Assembly (NCBI GenBank): GCA_031553935.1
Contig: JAVBKS010000046.1
Location: 1 to 27,702, forward strand
Reading direction: 5' to 3'
Length of the DNA stretch: 27,702 bases
Source of the DNA: JAISDD01 sp031553935
GTDB lineage: Bacteria > Bacillota > Syntrophomonadia > Syntrophomonadales > Syntrophomonadaceae
Shown here piece by piece: positions 15,130-23,466 of this stretch. Numbering within the stretch: position 1 is the stretch's first letter; each line of letters starts with the position of its first letter. The position numbers were made by a program, and so were the translations under genes. The notes under the pieces are model-generated. The model worked only from the letters and a program-made list of their open reading frames with translations, was not told the origin of the DNA and made no database searches.

Positions 15130-16920
15130 ATGGCAAATGTAGTAGGAATTGATCTAGGAACTACCAACTCAGTAATTGCAATAATGGAAGGCAATGAGCC
15201 TGTTGTTATTGCTAGTGCTGAAGGAGAAAGAACGACCCCTTCAGTTGTTGGTTTTTCCAAAACCGGAGAAAGACTGGTAGGCAGGATAGCAAAAAGACAA
15301 TCGATAACTAATCCTGATCGAACCGTGGTATCGATTAAACGCAAAATGGGAACCGATTACAAAGTTTCGATTGATGATAAGAAGTATACCCCGCAAGAGA
15401 TATCGGCGATGGTTCTTCAGAAGCTGAAATCTGATGCTGAGGCATATTTAGGCTCCAATATAACCCAAGCTGTTATTACCGTCCCGGCATATTTTACTGA
15501 TGCCCAGAGACAAGCGACTAAGGATGCCGGTAAAATTGCTGGCCTGGAAGTGCTTAGAATTATTAATGAGCCGACAGCTGCGGCCTTGGCTTATGGTCTG
15601 GATAAAGAGCAGATACAAACCATCCTGGTCTTTGACTTAGGTGGTGGAACATTTGACGTATCAATACTAGAAATTGGTGATGGAGTATTTGAAGTTAAGG
15701 CAACCAGCGGCAACAACCGTTTGGGCGGTGATGATTTCGACGATCGCATAATTGATTGGCTGGTCCAGGAATTCAAAAAAGATAATGGCATTGACCTGCG
15801 CAATGATAAAATGGCCTTGCATAGATTAAAAGAAGCCGCTGAAAAAGCAAAACACGAATTATCAGGGGTTTTGAGTACAGATATTAATATACCTTATATT
15901 ACGGCTACCGCTGACGGACCTATGCACTTGGAAAGAACATTAACCCGGGCAAAATTTAACGATATGACAGCTGATTTAGTGGAAAAGACCATGGAACCCA
16001 CTAGGCAAGCTTTAAAAGATTCAGGACTTAAACCTGCCCAAATAGATAAGGTTATTCTGGTTGGTGGATCAACTAGAATTCCAGCGGTTCAAGAAGCCAT
16101 TAAGTCATTCCTGAACAAAGAGCCATTTAAAGGCATTAATCCGGATGAAGTTGTTGCGGTTGGGGCAGCGATCCAAGCAGCAATACTATCAGGGGACATT
16201 AAGGACGTAGTCTTACTAGATGTGACGCCTTTGTCCTTAGGTATTGAAACCTTGGGCGGAGTTTTCACGAGGATTATTGAAAGAAATACGACTATACCAA
16301 CAGCTAAGAGTCAGACATTTACAACTGCTGCCGACAATCAGACCTCGGTAGATATACATGTATTGCAAGGGGAAAGGAAGATGGCTCAGAACAATGTAAC
16401 CTTGGGCCGTTTCCAATTAGCGGGAATTCCCTCGGCTCCCAGAGGAGTTCCGCAGATTGAGGTCACTTTTGATATAGATGTAAATGGTATTGTTCATGTA
16501 ACAGCCAAAGATCTAGCTACTAACAAAGAACAAAAAATTATGATAACTTCATCGGGTGGATTATCAGACGATGAAATCAAGAAGATGGTAGAAGAGTCAG
16601 AGCGCTACGCCGAAGAGGATGAAAAACGATTTAAGGAAATTGAAGCCCGCAACAATGCGGATAACGCAATTTATCAAGCGGAGAAAACCTTAAAAGAATT
16701 TGAAGCAGAAGCAGAAGATGAACTGAAGCAAAACATCACATCGGCTAAGGAAAGTTTGGAAGAAGCCATAAAGGGTGATGATATAGAAGATATAACTGCT
16801 AAGTCGCAAGCACTTATGGAGGCGATCTTTGCCCTCTCCAGCAAGATGTACGAAAAAAATAATCCTTCAGACCAGGATGGAAATCAAACAGTAGATGCTG
16901 ATTTTAAAGTTGAAGACTAA
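15130..16920 (+). CDS. dnaK: Chaperone DnaK (Hsp70)
   Basis: This 596-residue protein starts at ATG 15130 behind GGAGGT (15115-15120). Nucleotide-binding motifs are GIDLGTTNSV near the N-terminus, the phosphate-2 loop DLGGGTFDVSIL, and the adenosine motif LVGGSTRIPAVQ. The substrate domain begins with DVTPLSLGIETLGGVFTRII, and a helical lid follows up to a short acidic tail DADFKVED. The Gram-positive-type deletion in the N-terminal quadrant is consistent with its length, slightly shorter than many Clostridia DnaK proteins. It refolds proteins with DnaJ and GrpE encoded beside it. Confidence 0.98.
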   Translation: MANVVGIDLGTTNSVIAIMEGNEPVVIASAEGERTTPSVVGFSKTGERLVGRIAKRQSITNPDRTVVSIKRKMGTDYKVSIDDKKYTPQEISAMVLQKLKSDAEAYLGSNITQAVITVPAYFTDAQRQATKDAGKIAGLEVLRIINEPTAAALAYGLDKEQIQTILVFDLGGGTFDVSILEIGDGVFEVKATSGNNRLGGDDFDDRIIDWLVQEFKKDNGIDLRNDKMALHRLKEAAEKAKHELSGVLSTDINIPYITATADGPMHLERTLTRAKFNDMTADLVEKTMEPTRQALKDSGLKPAQIDKVILVGGSTRIPAVQEAIKSFLNKEPFKGINPDEVVAVGAAIQAAILSGDIKDVVLLDVTPLSLGIETLGGVFTRIIERNTTIPTAKSQTFTTAADNQTSVDIHVLQGERKMAQNNVTLGRFQLAGIPSAPRGVPQIEVTFDIDVNGIVHVTAKDLATNKEQKIMITSSGGLSDDEIKKMVEESERYAEEDEKRFKEIEARNNADNAIYQAEKTLKEFEAEAEDELKQNITSAKESLEEAIKGDDIEDITAKSQALMEAIFALSSKMYEKNNPSDQDGNQTVDADFKVED

Positions 16921-16979
16921 CATATTTGGCGATATCTAGATAACCAGAATGGTTGTAATATAAGGAAGGTGGAGCCCTT

Positions 16980-18125
16980 ATGTCCACGAAAAGAGATTGT
17001 TATGAAGTTTTGGGAGTAGCAAAAAACGCTACTCCTGAAGATATTAAGAAAGCATATAGACAAAAAGCCAGAAAACTGCATCCTGATGCTAATAAGGATG
17101 ATCCTAATTCGGCAGATCAGTTTAAGGAACTTGGTGACGCTTATGAAATCCTAAGTGATCCGCAGAAGCGCCAGCTATACGACCGCTTTGGCCATGAGGC
17201 TTTTGATAGCCGCAATGCCGGTGGTGGCAATGGATTTGGCGGTTTTGATTTTGGAAATATGGGCGGCGGTGGATTTACAGATATCTTCGATATTATTTTT
17301 GGTAACTCTGGAGGGGCTGGAAGGCGAAGAACCGGGCCTCAACGTGGAGCTGACCGTGAAGTTAGAATGGAAATTAACTTTGAAGATGCAATATTTGGCT
17401 TAGAGAAAACAGTTGAGCTAAGTAGAGTAGAGCGTTGCGGAACCTGTGGAGGCAGCCGCGCCGAACCTGGGACCAAAATTAGCACCTGTGCACAATGCAA
17501 CGGCACCGGACAGACCAAGGTAGTACAGAGCACACCGTTCGGCCGCTTTGAGACGGTTAATACTTGCAGTCGCTGCCGGGGAGAAGGCAAAACTGTAGAA
17601 AAACCATGTTCAGCTTGTAAAGGTACTGGGACGGTAAGGAAAGCCAGAAAGATTGAAGTGAGAATTCCTGCAGGCATTGACCATGGGTCACGGCTGCGCA
17701 TCCAATCTGAAGGGGAAATCGGCAGTAATGGCGGGCCGAATGGAGATTTATATATAACTATAATTGTAAAACCTCACGAAAAGTTTCGAAGAGAAGGCTA
17801 TACGCTAATTACTACTTTGGATATCGATTTCGTGCAAGCAGCCCTAGGAACGGATGTTGAGATGAAACTCTTGGGCGGAATGCAACACACGGTTCATGTT
17901 CCTGAAGGTACCCAGCCTGGGGATATAATAACGGTAAAAGGTCAAGGAATACCGCACTTAAACAGCAGTCGATTTGGAGATTTAAAAGTAAACATAAGAG
18001 TCAAGATTCCGAAAAAGCTAAGTAAATTTCAAAAAGAGCTTTTGGAAAATTTCTACAATGACAAAGATGATAAAGGTCACAATAAAAAAGGAATAATTGA
18101 TAAATTCAAAGATGCAATGGGTTGA
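16980..18125 (+). CDS. dnaJ: Chaperone DnaJ (Hsp40)
   Basis: This 381-residue type I J-protein starts at ATG 16980; GGTGGAG lies just before it. The J domain occupies residues 5-70 with the HPD motif at 34-36. A glycine/phenylalanine-rich linker follows (about 78-110), then the zinc-binding region from Cys153 with four CxxCxGxG-type repeats. The first is the variant CGTCGGSR, followed by CAQCNGTG, CSRCRGEG and CSACKGTG. The substrate-binding C-terminal domain ends the protein. It stimulates DnaK ATPase and delivers clients. Last classical member of the CIRCE operon; prmA starts 11 bp later and is probably co-transcribed. Confidence 0.97.
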   Translation: MSTKRDCYEVLGVAKNATPEDIKKAYRQKARKLHPDANKDDPNSADQFKELGDAYEILSDPQKRQLYDRFGHEAFDSRNAGGGNGFGGFDFGNMGGGGFTDIFDIIFGNSGGAGRRRTGPQRGADREVRMEINFEDAIFGLEKTVELSRVERCGTCGGSRAEPGTKISTCAQCNGTGQTKVVQSTPFGRFETVNTCSRCRGEGKTVEKPCSACKGTGTVRKARKIEVRIPAGIDHGSRLRIQSEGEIGSNGGPNGDLYITIIVKPHEKFRREGYTLITTLDIDFVQAALGTDVEMKLLGGMQHTVHVPEGTQPGDIITVKGQGIPHLNSSRFGDLKVNIRVKIPKKLSKFQKELLENFYNDKDDKGHNKKGIIDKFKDAMG

Positions 18126-18136
18126 AGGAGACATAA

Positions 18137-19066
18137 ATGAACTGGGTGGAAATTAAGGTGCTGACAGTTGGAGCTTGTGTCGAGGCTGTGGCGGGGGTAT
18201 TTCACAAGTATAGCTCCGGTGGGGTAGCTATAGAAGACTGGCAATCTGCTCGCACATATGAGAATTTGCAGACATGGAATGATGATTTCATTCCCGCTGA
18301 CATCATTAATCACGACTATGTGGTAGTGAAAGCATATTTTCCGGAGAATTTTAAGCAACTACCTGAGATTGAGGAGAGTATTAGGTTAGTTGAGGAGGAA
18401 ATCGGGTATTCCTGCAAGATAATTCTCGGTCAGGTTCAAGACGAAGACTGGCAAGAATCTTGGAAGTCGTATTATCACACTTTTAGAGTTGGGGAAAAAT
18501 TCGTAATAAAACCCTCATGGGAAGCTTATGAGCCTTTGCAGTTTGACAAGGTAATCGAATTGGATCCGGGCATGGCTTTTGGAACCGGTATTCATGCTTC
18601 CACTAGATTTTGTCTCCAATTTATTGAAAAGTATATTAACGGCGGCGAATTCGTTATTGATGCAGGTTGTGGTTCAGGGATACTTTCCATTGCAGCTGCA
18701 TTAGTAGGAGCTAATAAAATTCTGGGTGTAGATATTGATGAGGTTGCTATTAAAGTAGCTCAAGAAAACATTGAGAAGAATAACCTGGCTGAGATAATCA
18801 ATATTTCACTGGGAGACATATATGAAGTTTTAGATACGCATAAGCCGGATGTTATCATAGCTAATATAATTGCTGAAGTAATTGTCGAAATACTCCCCAA
18901 GGTTGCCGGATCGATAAAGCCAGGCGGATTATTTTTTGGTTCAGGAATAGTTGAAGGCAGATGGCCGGGAGTAGAGCAGCAATTGCAAAATAATGGCTTC
19001 ACCATAATTGAAGTGGCGACTGATGTTGACTGGGTTGGAGTAGTAGCCAGAAGAGATTTAGATTAA
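18137..19066 (+). CDS. prmA: Ribosomal protein L11 methyltransferase
   Basis: This 309-residue SAM-dependent methyltransferase starts at ATG 18137 with AAGGAG (18125-18130) overlapping the dnaJ stop. The N-terminal substrate-recognition domain (1-110) leads into LDPGMAFGTGIHAST (142-156), motif I VIDAGCGSG (173-181) and the catalytic-site segment IANIIAEV (241-248), all typical of PrmA. It trimethylates L11 of the large ribosomal subunit. The order dnaJ-prmA-rsmE-mtaB is a conserved Firmicutes arrangement. Confidence 0.95.
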   Translation: MNWVEIKVLTVGACVEAVAGVFHKYSSGGVAIEDWQSARTYENLQTWNDDFIPADIINHDYVVVKAYFPENFKQLPEIEESIRLVEEEIGYSCKIILGQVQDEDWQESWKSYYHTFRVGEKFVIKPSWEAYEPLQFDKVIELDPGMAFGTGIHASTRFCLQFIEKYINGGEFVIDAGCGSGILSIAAALVGANKILGVDIDEVAIKVAQENIEKNNLAEIINISLGDIYEVLDTHKPDVIIANIIAEVIVEILPKVAGSIKPGGLFFGSGIVEGRWPGVEQQLQNNGFTIIEVATDVDWVGVVARRDLD

Positions 19067-19106
19067 AGTGAATCTGCATAGTATAGTGGTGTTTAAGAGG
19101 TGATGC

Positions 19107-19850
19107 TTGTTGCACCGCTTTTTTGTTAATAGTGGGCAAATAGAAAATAAGATTATCTTCATCGATGATGGCGAAGCTCAGCATATTGCGAAAACGCTGC
19201 GCTTAAAAGATGGAGCTGTTTTGACATTTTTTGATGGTGAGGGTCACGAATTTCAAGCGCGCCTGGCAAAACAGGATAAAAAAATGGTGGCGTATATTGA
19301 AGATCAGATTTTTAAACCTAATATGCCCCATTTAAGGCTGCATTTGCTGCAAGGGATGGCCAAGCATGATAAAATGGATTTAATTGTCCAAAAGGCAACT
19401 GAATTAGGAGTAACTTCACTGACTCCGCTGATCACTGATTTTGGCACGGTTAGTTTAAGCGATGAACAGTATCCTCGAAGAGTTAAGCGCTGGCAGTCAA
19501 TTGTCAAAGAATCCTGTAAACAATGCCGGCGTAACACTCTGCTGAAGATATACCCTTTCGGCAAGTGGAATGATGTCTTAGAAAACCTGAAGAATAAGCA
19601 TGTTATAGTGTTGTATGAAAAGGAAACGGCAAAAACTTTGCGAGAAGTAGTGCATAACTGGCGCAATGAGCAAGTTGATGAGATATATCTTATTATCGGT
19701 CCGGAAGGTGGTTTGTCCGCCTCTGAGGTCAATAAAGCCGAAAATTTGAAAGCTGAGATTGTGAATTTGGGGCCAAGAATATTGAGAACCGAGACAGCCG
19801 GGTTGATTGGAGCGGGAATAATACTGTATGAATGGCAGGATCTTGAATAA
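19107..19850 (+). CDS. rsmE: 16S rRNA (uracil1498-N3)-methyltransferase
   Basis: This 247-residue SPOUT-class methyltransferase has the SAM-binding knot motifs LIIGPEGGLSASEV (195-208) and LGPRILRTETAGL (221-233), and an N-terminal PUA-like part (HRFFVNSG...HIAKTLRLKDG). It methylates U1498 of 16S rRNA. GAGGTGA at 19097-19103 serves two consecutive TTG codons at 19107 and 19110; either may be used, differing by one residue. It is followed almost without a gap by mtaB. Confidence 0.93.
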   Translation: MLHRFFVNSGQIENKIIFIDDGEAQHIAKTLRLKDGAVLTFFDGEGHEFQARLAKQDKKMVAYIEDQIFKPNMPHLRLHLLQGMAKHDKMDLIVQKATELGVTSLTPLITDFGTVSLSDEQYPRRVKRWQSIVKESCKQCRRNTLLKIYPFGKWNDVLENLKNKHVIVLYEKETAKTLREVVHNWRNEQVDEIYLIIGPEGGLSASEVNKAENLKAEIVNLGPRILRTETAGLIGAGIILYEWQDLE

Positions 19851-19857
19851 AAACCAT

Positions 19858-21150
19858 ATGGATAAGCTAGTTGCTGTGCATACTTTAGGTTGTAAAGTGA
19901 ACCAGATAGAAAGCGAAGAAATCAAAGAACGATTTCGGCAAAATGGCTATAGAGTAGGAACAACAATTGGAGATAGCCCAGATATTTATGTGATAAACAC
20001 CTGTAGTGTGACTCATGTAAGTGATAGAAAATCTAGGGCCTTAATAAGGCGCTTAATTCGCAACTATCCTGCAGCTACTATAGTAGTGACCGGCTGCATT
20101 ACTAATGCCGAAGCTAACCAATTAAAAGCAATTGAAGGCATTGACATTATTATTAGCAATGCTGAAAAAAGTAATATCGTTGCCATAGTATCAAGATGGA
20201 TTGAAAACCCTAGGAATTCGGAAGTAAGAATTTCCTGTCAGCAGAGCAAAACCATTGAACCGGTATTTTTCGAAAGCCAGCAAGATAGGCAAAGAGGTTT
20301 CGTGAAAATACAAGACGGTTGCGAGAGTAATTGTACTTATTGCATTGTACCCCAAACTAGGGGGCCGGTCCGCAGCAAAGATCCGCATGACATAATAAAA
20401 GAAATTTTGCATCTAGAGCATTTAGGATACCAAGAAATTGTTTTTACGGGAATTCATATAGGAAACTATGGACAGGATTTAGCTGGATGGGACTTATTGA
20501 AGCTTTTATTATTTGTTCTTGATAAAGTGACCGGTAAAATAAGATTTAGATTGGGGTCAATTGAGCCCTTGGAAATGAGCCGAGATATTATTGATTTAAT
20601 AAAAACCAGTGGCCGAATATGCAGACATTTGCATATTCCTCTCCAAAGTGGGTCTGATAGAATTCTTAAGGCTATGAATCGCCATTATTCAGTAAGTTAT
20701 TATAGTGATCTAATTGATATGATTCACGCAGAACTGCCGGGAGCTGCTATTTGCACCGATATCATTGTAGGCTTTCCTGATGAGGACGAAGAAGACTACC
20801 AGGCGACTGAAAAGCTAATAAGAAAGAAGCCTTTTTCTGAATTACATGTATTTAAATACTCGCCTCGTCCAGGTACTGCAGCTTCAACATTTGAAAACCA
20901 AGTGCCTGATTCTGCTAAAAACCTACGCAGTGCAGCTTTAATGAAACTAAGTGCGGAAAAAAACCAAGATTTTAGAAAGAGTCAAGTAAACAAAAAGCTA
21001 GATCTACTTGTTGAGAAAAAAATCGCTGCCCATAGGTATTTGGGAACCAGTGATAACTATATGCAGCTAGAATTTAGTTGCTTAGAAAGCTATATTGGTC
21101 ATGTAATTCCAGTAAAAATGGTAGACTTATATGAAGCAGTCATAATATAA
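19858..21150 (+). CDS. mtaB: tRNA (t6A37) methylthiotransferase MtaB
   Basis: This radical SAM methylthiotransferase of 430 residues converts t6A37 to ms2t6A in ANN-decoding tRNAs. The N-terminal UPF0004 domain has HTLGCKVNQIES with Cys12, INTCSVT with Cys49 and VVTGC with Cys80 for the auxiliary cluster. The radical SAM cluster motif is DGCESNCTYC (Cys155, Cys159, Cys162), followed by IVPQTRGP. A short TRAM domain ends the protein. CKVN rather than CQMN near the N-terminus separates MtaB from MiaB and RimO. ATG 19858 matches family N-termini; an in-frame ATG at 19828 would overlap rsmE and add ten residues, and neither has a strong ribosome binding site. Confidence 0.93.
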   Translation: MDKLVAVHTLGCKVNQIESEEIKERFRQNGYRVGTTIGDSPDIYVINTCSVTHVSDRKSRALIRRLIRNYPAATIVVTGCITNAEANQLKAIEGIDIIISNAEKSNIVAIVSRWIENPRNSEVRISCQQSKTIEPVFFESQQDRQRGFVKIQDGCESNCTYCIVPQTRGPVRSKDPHDIIKEILHLEHLGYQEIVFTGIHIGNYGQDLAGWDLLKLLLFVLDKVTGKIRFRLGSIEPLEMSRDIIDLIKTSGRICRHLHIPLQSGSDRILKAMNRHYSVSYYSDLIDMIHAELPGAAICTDIIVGFPDEDEEDYQATEKLIRKKPFSELHVFKYSPRPGTAASTFENQVPDSAKNLRSAALMKLSAEKNQDFRKSQVNKKLDLLVEKKIAAHRYLGTSDNYMQLEFSCLESYIGHVIPVKMVDLYEAVII

Positions 21151-21183
21151 TCTTTAAATATCAGTCAATTCAATTCATGGAAA

Positions 21184-21213
21184 TTTACAATTTTATAGTT
21201 TTTCTGTTAAAAT
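21184..21213 (+). promoter_or_regulatory. Candidate sigma-A promoter ahead of the HIT gene
   Basis: TTTACA (21184-21189) and TAAAAT (21208-21213) are spaced by 18 bp, 34 bp after the mtaB stop. It would leave a leader of about 190 bases before the HIT gene, which contains the inverted repeat at 21323-21352. Confidence 0.5.
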
Positions 21214-21322
21214 GTTGTAAGAGTTATCATGTATTCAAAGTATACATATAGAATTACCTTAAATTAATGCAATAATAGGATAGTAGGAATGTATTAGTAG
21301 AAGAGGCTGTTTTTTCTAATCA

Positions 21323-21352
21323 AATAGTTTATGTCATCAATAATAAACTATT
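21323..21352 (+). repeat. Perfect 10-bp inverted repeat in the HIT gene leader
   Basis: AATAGTTTAT (21323-21332) and ATAAACTATT (21343-21352) are perfectly complementary around a ten-base loop. The stem is AT-rich, followed by a mixed A/T stretch rather than a clean T run. It may be a weak attenuator or a regulator site. The rest of 21151-21411 shows only the promoter noted at 21184. Confidence 0.5.
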
Positions 21353-21411
21353 ACTATTATTTTTCGATAGAGATTTATATGCTAATAAATAGACATTAAG
21401 GAGGTGACAAG

Positions 21412-21765
21412 ATGGCTGGCCGCTCAGATTGCATATTCTGCAAAATTATTGCCCAGGAGATACCTGCGAGTATTATCTATGAGGATAGTCATATTATTGC
21501 CTTCGCTGATATAAACCCGGTAGCATCAGAGCATCTGTTAATAGTACCCAAAGAACATATTCAATCATTGGCAGATGTCAGTATGGATAATTGCAGTTTA
21601 CTTGGACAAATTCAGGTTGTGGCTGCACAATTAGCAAAGGAAACGGGAGTTGCGAGCAGTGGATTTCGTTTAGTATGTAATTGCGGAATTAATGGAGGTC
21701 AAACGGTTGATCACTTGCATTATCATCTCATCGGGGGAAGAAAACTGCAATGGCCTCCAGGGTAA
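21412..21765 (+). CDS. HIT-family (histidine triad) nucleotide-binding protein
   Basis: This 117-residue protein sits behind a near-perfect AAGGAGGTGA (21398-21407). It begins DCIFCKII, a Cys-x2-Cys pair used for zinc in many HIT proteins, followed by IPASIIYEDSHIIAFADI. The histidine triad is DHLHYHLIGG with His101, His103 and His105, where the middle-to-last histidines act in nucleoside phosphoramidate hydrolysis (HINT branch). It is cytoplasmic. It precedes rpsU, a common Clostridia order, with a separate promoter in between. Confidence 0.93.
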   Translation: MAGRSDCIFCKIIAQEIPASIIYEDSHIIAFADINPVASEHLLIVPKEHIQSLADVSMDNCSLLGQIQVVAAQLAKETGVASSGFRLVCNCGINGGQTVDHLHYHLIGGRKLQWPPG

Positions 21766-21766
21766 C

Positions 21767-21796
21767 TTGACTGACAGCTCAAAGTAATAGTAAAAT
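21767..21796 (+). promoter_or_regulatory. Sigma-A promoter of rpsU
   Basis: TTGACT (21767-21772) and TAAAAT (21791-21796) with 18-bp spacing begin one base after the HIT stop codon and give rpsU its own start. Confidence 0.6.
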
Positions 21797-21835
21797 ATAA
21801 AAGCATTTAACATAGGTATTGAGGGGAGGGAGACA

Positions 21836-22012
21836 ATGAGCGAAGTTAAAGTCGGAAAAAACGAATCCCTTGATAGTGCCCTAAAGAGATTTAAACGTTC
21901 ATGCCAAAAGGCTGGCGTTATGCAAGATATTAGAAAGCATGACCATTACGAAAAACCTAGCATAAAGAAAAAGAAAAAATCTGAAGCGGCACGCAAAAAG
22001 AAGAAATTCTAG
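21836..22012 (+). CDS. rpsU: 30S ribosomal protein S21
   Basis: This 58-residue strongly basic protein (MSEVKVGKNESLDSALKRFK...QKAGVMQDIRKHDHYEKPS, then a lysine-rich tail) has the exact size and pattern of S21, which binds near the 3' end of 16S rRNA at the anti-Shine-Dalgarno. ATG 21836 follows GAGGGGAGGGAG (21821-21832). It is flanked by its own promoter and a strong terminator. Confidence 0.95.
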   Translation: MSEVKVGKNESLDSALKRFKRSCQKAGVMQDIRKHDHYEKPSIKKKKKSEAARKKKKF

Positions 22013-22016
22013 TTTT

Positions 22017-22046
22017 AAGCCTGACATTACAAATGTCAGGCTTTTT
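22017..22046 (+). terminator. Rho-independent terminator of rpsU
   Basis: AGCCTGACATT (22018-22028) and AATGTCAGGCT (22032-22042) form a perfect 11-bp stem with a three-base loop and a T run directly after, five bases past the rpsU stop. This marks the end of the housekeeping block. Confidence 0.93.
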
Positions 22047-22088
22047 GCATGAAGGGATAAATGCAGATATCAAGTTGTCTTAGCAAAA

Positions 22089-22117
22089 TTGCTGTCTATG
22101 CTTGCCTGTGATATAGT
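22089..22117 (+). promoter_or_regulatory. Candidate promoter of the VOC gene
   Basis: TTGCTG (22089-22094) and TATAGT (22112-22117) are 17 bp apart. The -10 box is part of the left arm of the inverted repeat that follows, so repeat and promoter may be functionally linked. Confidence 0.45.
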
Positions 22118-22221
22118 AATACTAATTCGCATTTAAAAACACACCTTAGCGCGAATTAGGAAATACTATTTTCCTTGGCCGCTCCAATAAGTTTGGAGCG
22201 AAATTAATCAGAGAATAGTAT
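22111..22221 (+). promoter_or_regulatory. Structured leader with competing inverted repeats
   Basis: Three nested pairings are visible. CTAATTCGC (22122-22130) pairs perfectly with GCGAATTAG (22151-22159), and flanking ATAGTA/TACTAT extends this into a roughly 20-bp imperfect stem. CGCTCCAA (22180-22187) pairs with TTGGAGCG (22193-22200). ATACTATT (22163-22170) pairs with AATAGTAT (22214-22221), enclosing the second hairpin. The segment 22163-22170 can pair either leftward or rightward, so the structures exclude each other as in an attenuator or switch. No known riboswitch class is recognised. Confidence 0.5.
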
Positions 22222-22246
22222 AGAAAAACTGAGAAAGGATGACAAA

Positions 22247-22678
22247 ATGAAAATTACACCCTATCTAAATTTTAATGGAAACTGCTCGGATGCGATTGAA
22301 CTTTACGAAAAAGCATTTGAGGTTAAAGCAAGTGTTATGAGATATAAGGATGCACCTCCATCAGAAGAATACGCGATTATTGAGGGAACAGAAAATTTTG
22401 TTATGCACGCTTGCCTAACAAACCGCAAAGACTATACCGTTTTTCTTGCAGATATGCCTCCAAACATGCCAATTCAATTTGGTAATGGGATGTCTATATC
22501 AATCGAGCTTGATAGCGTAGAGAAAGTAGAATCAGCATTCCAGACCCTTAAAGCAGAGGGGAAAGTTATAATGGAGCTTCAAGAAACTTTTTGGAGCAAG
22601 TACTTCGGTTCTTTGGAGGATAAATTCGGTGTAAACTGGATGATTTCAATCACAGAGGATAGTGAATGTACCAAATAA
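22247..22678 (+). CDS. PhnB-like VOC (glyoxalase-fold) protein
   Basis: This 143-residue protein starts at ATG 22247 with AAAGGATGA upstream. It opens with YLNFNGNCSDAIELYEKAF, the hallmark of PhnB/3-demethylubiquinone-type VOC proteins, and closes with ETFWSKYFGSLEDKFGVNWMISI, the second family signature. VOC proteins pair beta-alpha-beta units into a cup that often binds a metal; members do isomerisation, resistance or dioxygenase chemistry, but the PhnB-like branch is mostly uncharacterised. It is a single-gene unit between two terminators. It looks accessory and could have been acquired horizontally; that is inference from the neighbourhood. Confidence 0.88.
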   Translation: MKITPYLNFNGNCSDAIELYEKAFEVKASVMRYKDAPPSEEYAIIEGTENFVMHACLTNRKDYTVFLADMPPNMPIQFGNGMSISIELDSVEKVESAFQTLKAEGKVIMELQETFWSKYFGSLEDKFGVNWMISITEDSECTK

Positions 22679-22735
22679 ACCAAAAACCGTTGCCTGGATT
22701 TCGATGAAAAAGATATAAAAAAGAAATGACTTATA

Positions 22736-22776
22736 AAAACAGACCCTAACGGCCAATTGGCAATAGGGTCTGTTTT
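22736..22776 (+). terminator. Terminator of the VOC gene, with nested palindrome
   Basis: AAAACAGACCCTA (22736-22748) and TAGGGTCTGTTTT (22764-22776) form a perfect 13-bp stem ending in TTTT. The 15-base loop itself contains the palindrome GCCAATTGGC (22752-22761). The A/T symmetry lets it work in both directions. Confidence 0.88.
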
Positions 22777-23466
22777 CTGGCATATGTCCGCCCCCGCGAC
22801 ATCTCGTAATCCGATTAGGCGAAAACAAAATGTAAATAAAATACGGATGTATTTGTCTGAATGTACGGTTGATAAAGATGAGATGTCAAGCGGGCAGCTA
22901 ATATTCTTTTGTCTCCTGGGGCCAATAAGCCATATAAACGATAGAATAGTAACAGACAGAAAAAAACGCACGGGAGGAATTCGTCTTGTCAAATGAAGCC
23001 TTGCCGGTATTTCAGGCCTGCAAAGAGCTCAATCCGGAGGAACCGAACGTGGACCTTTTTATTCGCTCGACCGAGAGGAATCTTGCGGGCAACAACGATG
23101 ATTCAAAGAAAGGTGATTCCTCTAATACCTAACATCTGCTTGATTTGCTTTATCTGTTACTCGTTTTTCCCTATTTACGACCTTTTTTTTGGACCCTTTT
23201 TCAACCGGTAGAATGGACCAGTTTTCAGTTGACAATAACATCGCCACTCGGACCAAAAAATTAAGCACACCTTTTTTCTACAAACATAGATTAATGTATA
23301 CAATGTATCACCAATTTAATTATTAATCTTATTTCTTATTAAAAAGTTTTCATATACTTTGCAAAAGGCCATGAAAATTGTATTCATTTGCATATAATTT
23401 GCATGGAATTCGCACTAAGGAATGATTTTATTCTCTCAAATTTGTATTAGTAAAGGAGATTACCCT
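22777..23466 (+). other. Long gene-poor stretch, probably remnant mobile or foreign DNA
   Basis: This 690-bp stretch has patches richer in G and C than the neighbours (for example around 22785-22810 and 22985-23105) and no complete recognisable gene. An open frame at about 22850-22996 lacks a ribosome binding site. The only candidate with initiation signals is the 48-codon ORF at 22986. Three GGACC pentamers occur at 23191, 23215 and 23250 next to homopolymer T runs. From about 23290 the sequence becomes very AT-rich and holds the leader of the cysteine-array gene, including the repeated ATTTGCAT motif near 23387-23405. No terminal inverted repeats or transposase were identified. Confidence 0.35.
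22986..23132 (+). CDS. Small hydrophilic protein of unknown function (possible gene remnant)
   Basis: A 48-codon frame opens at TTG 22986, eight bases after GGGAGGAA (22971-22978). The product contains EALPVFQACKELNPEEPN, then DLFIRSTERNLAG, ending in a Ser/Lys/Asp-rich tail. Composition and initiation site look genuine, but there is no family I recognise. It may be the N-terminal stub of a longer gene cut by a deletion, since the base composition changes right after it. Confidence 0.35.
   Translation: MSNEALPVFQACKELNPEEPNVDLFIRSTERNLAGNNDDSKKGDSSNT

Noticed and set aside
22111..22200. CRISPR-like or MITE-like repeat unit
   Set aside because: Only one copy of each arm is present, with no target-site duplication or repeated spacing; a leader structure explains it better.
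22757..22996. 79-codon open frame beginning inside the VOC terminator
   Set aside because: Its start overlaps a terminator loop and no ribosome binding site precedes it; a later part could be remnant coding sequence but this is not demonstrable.
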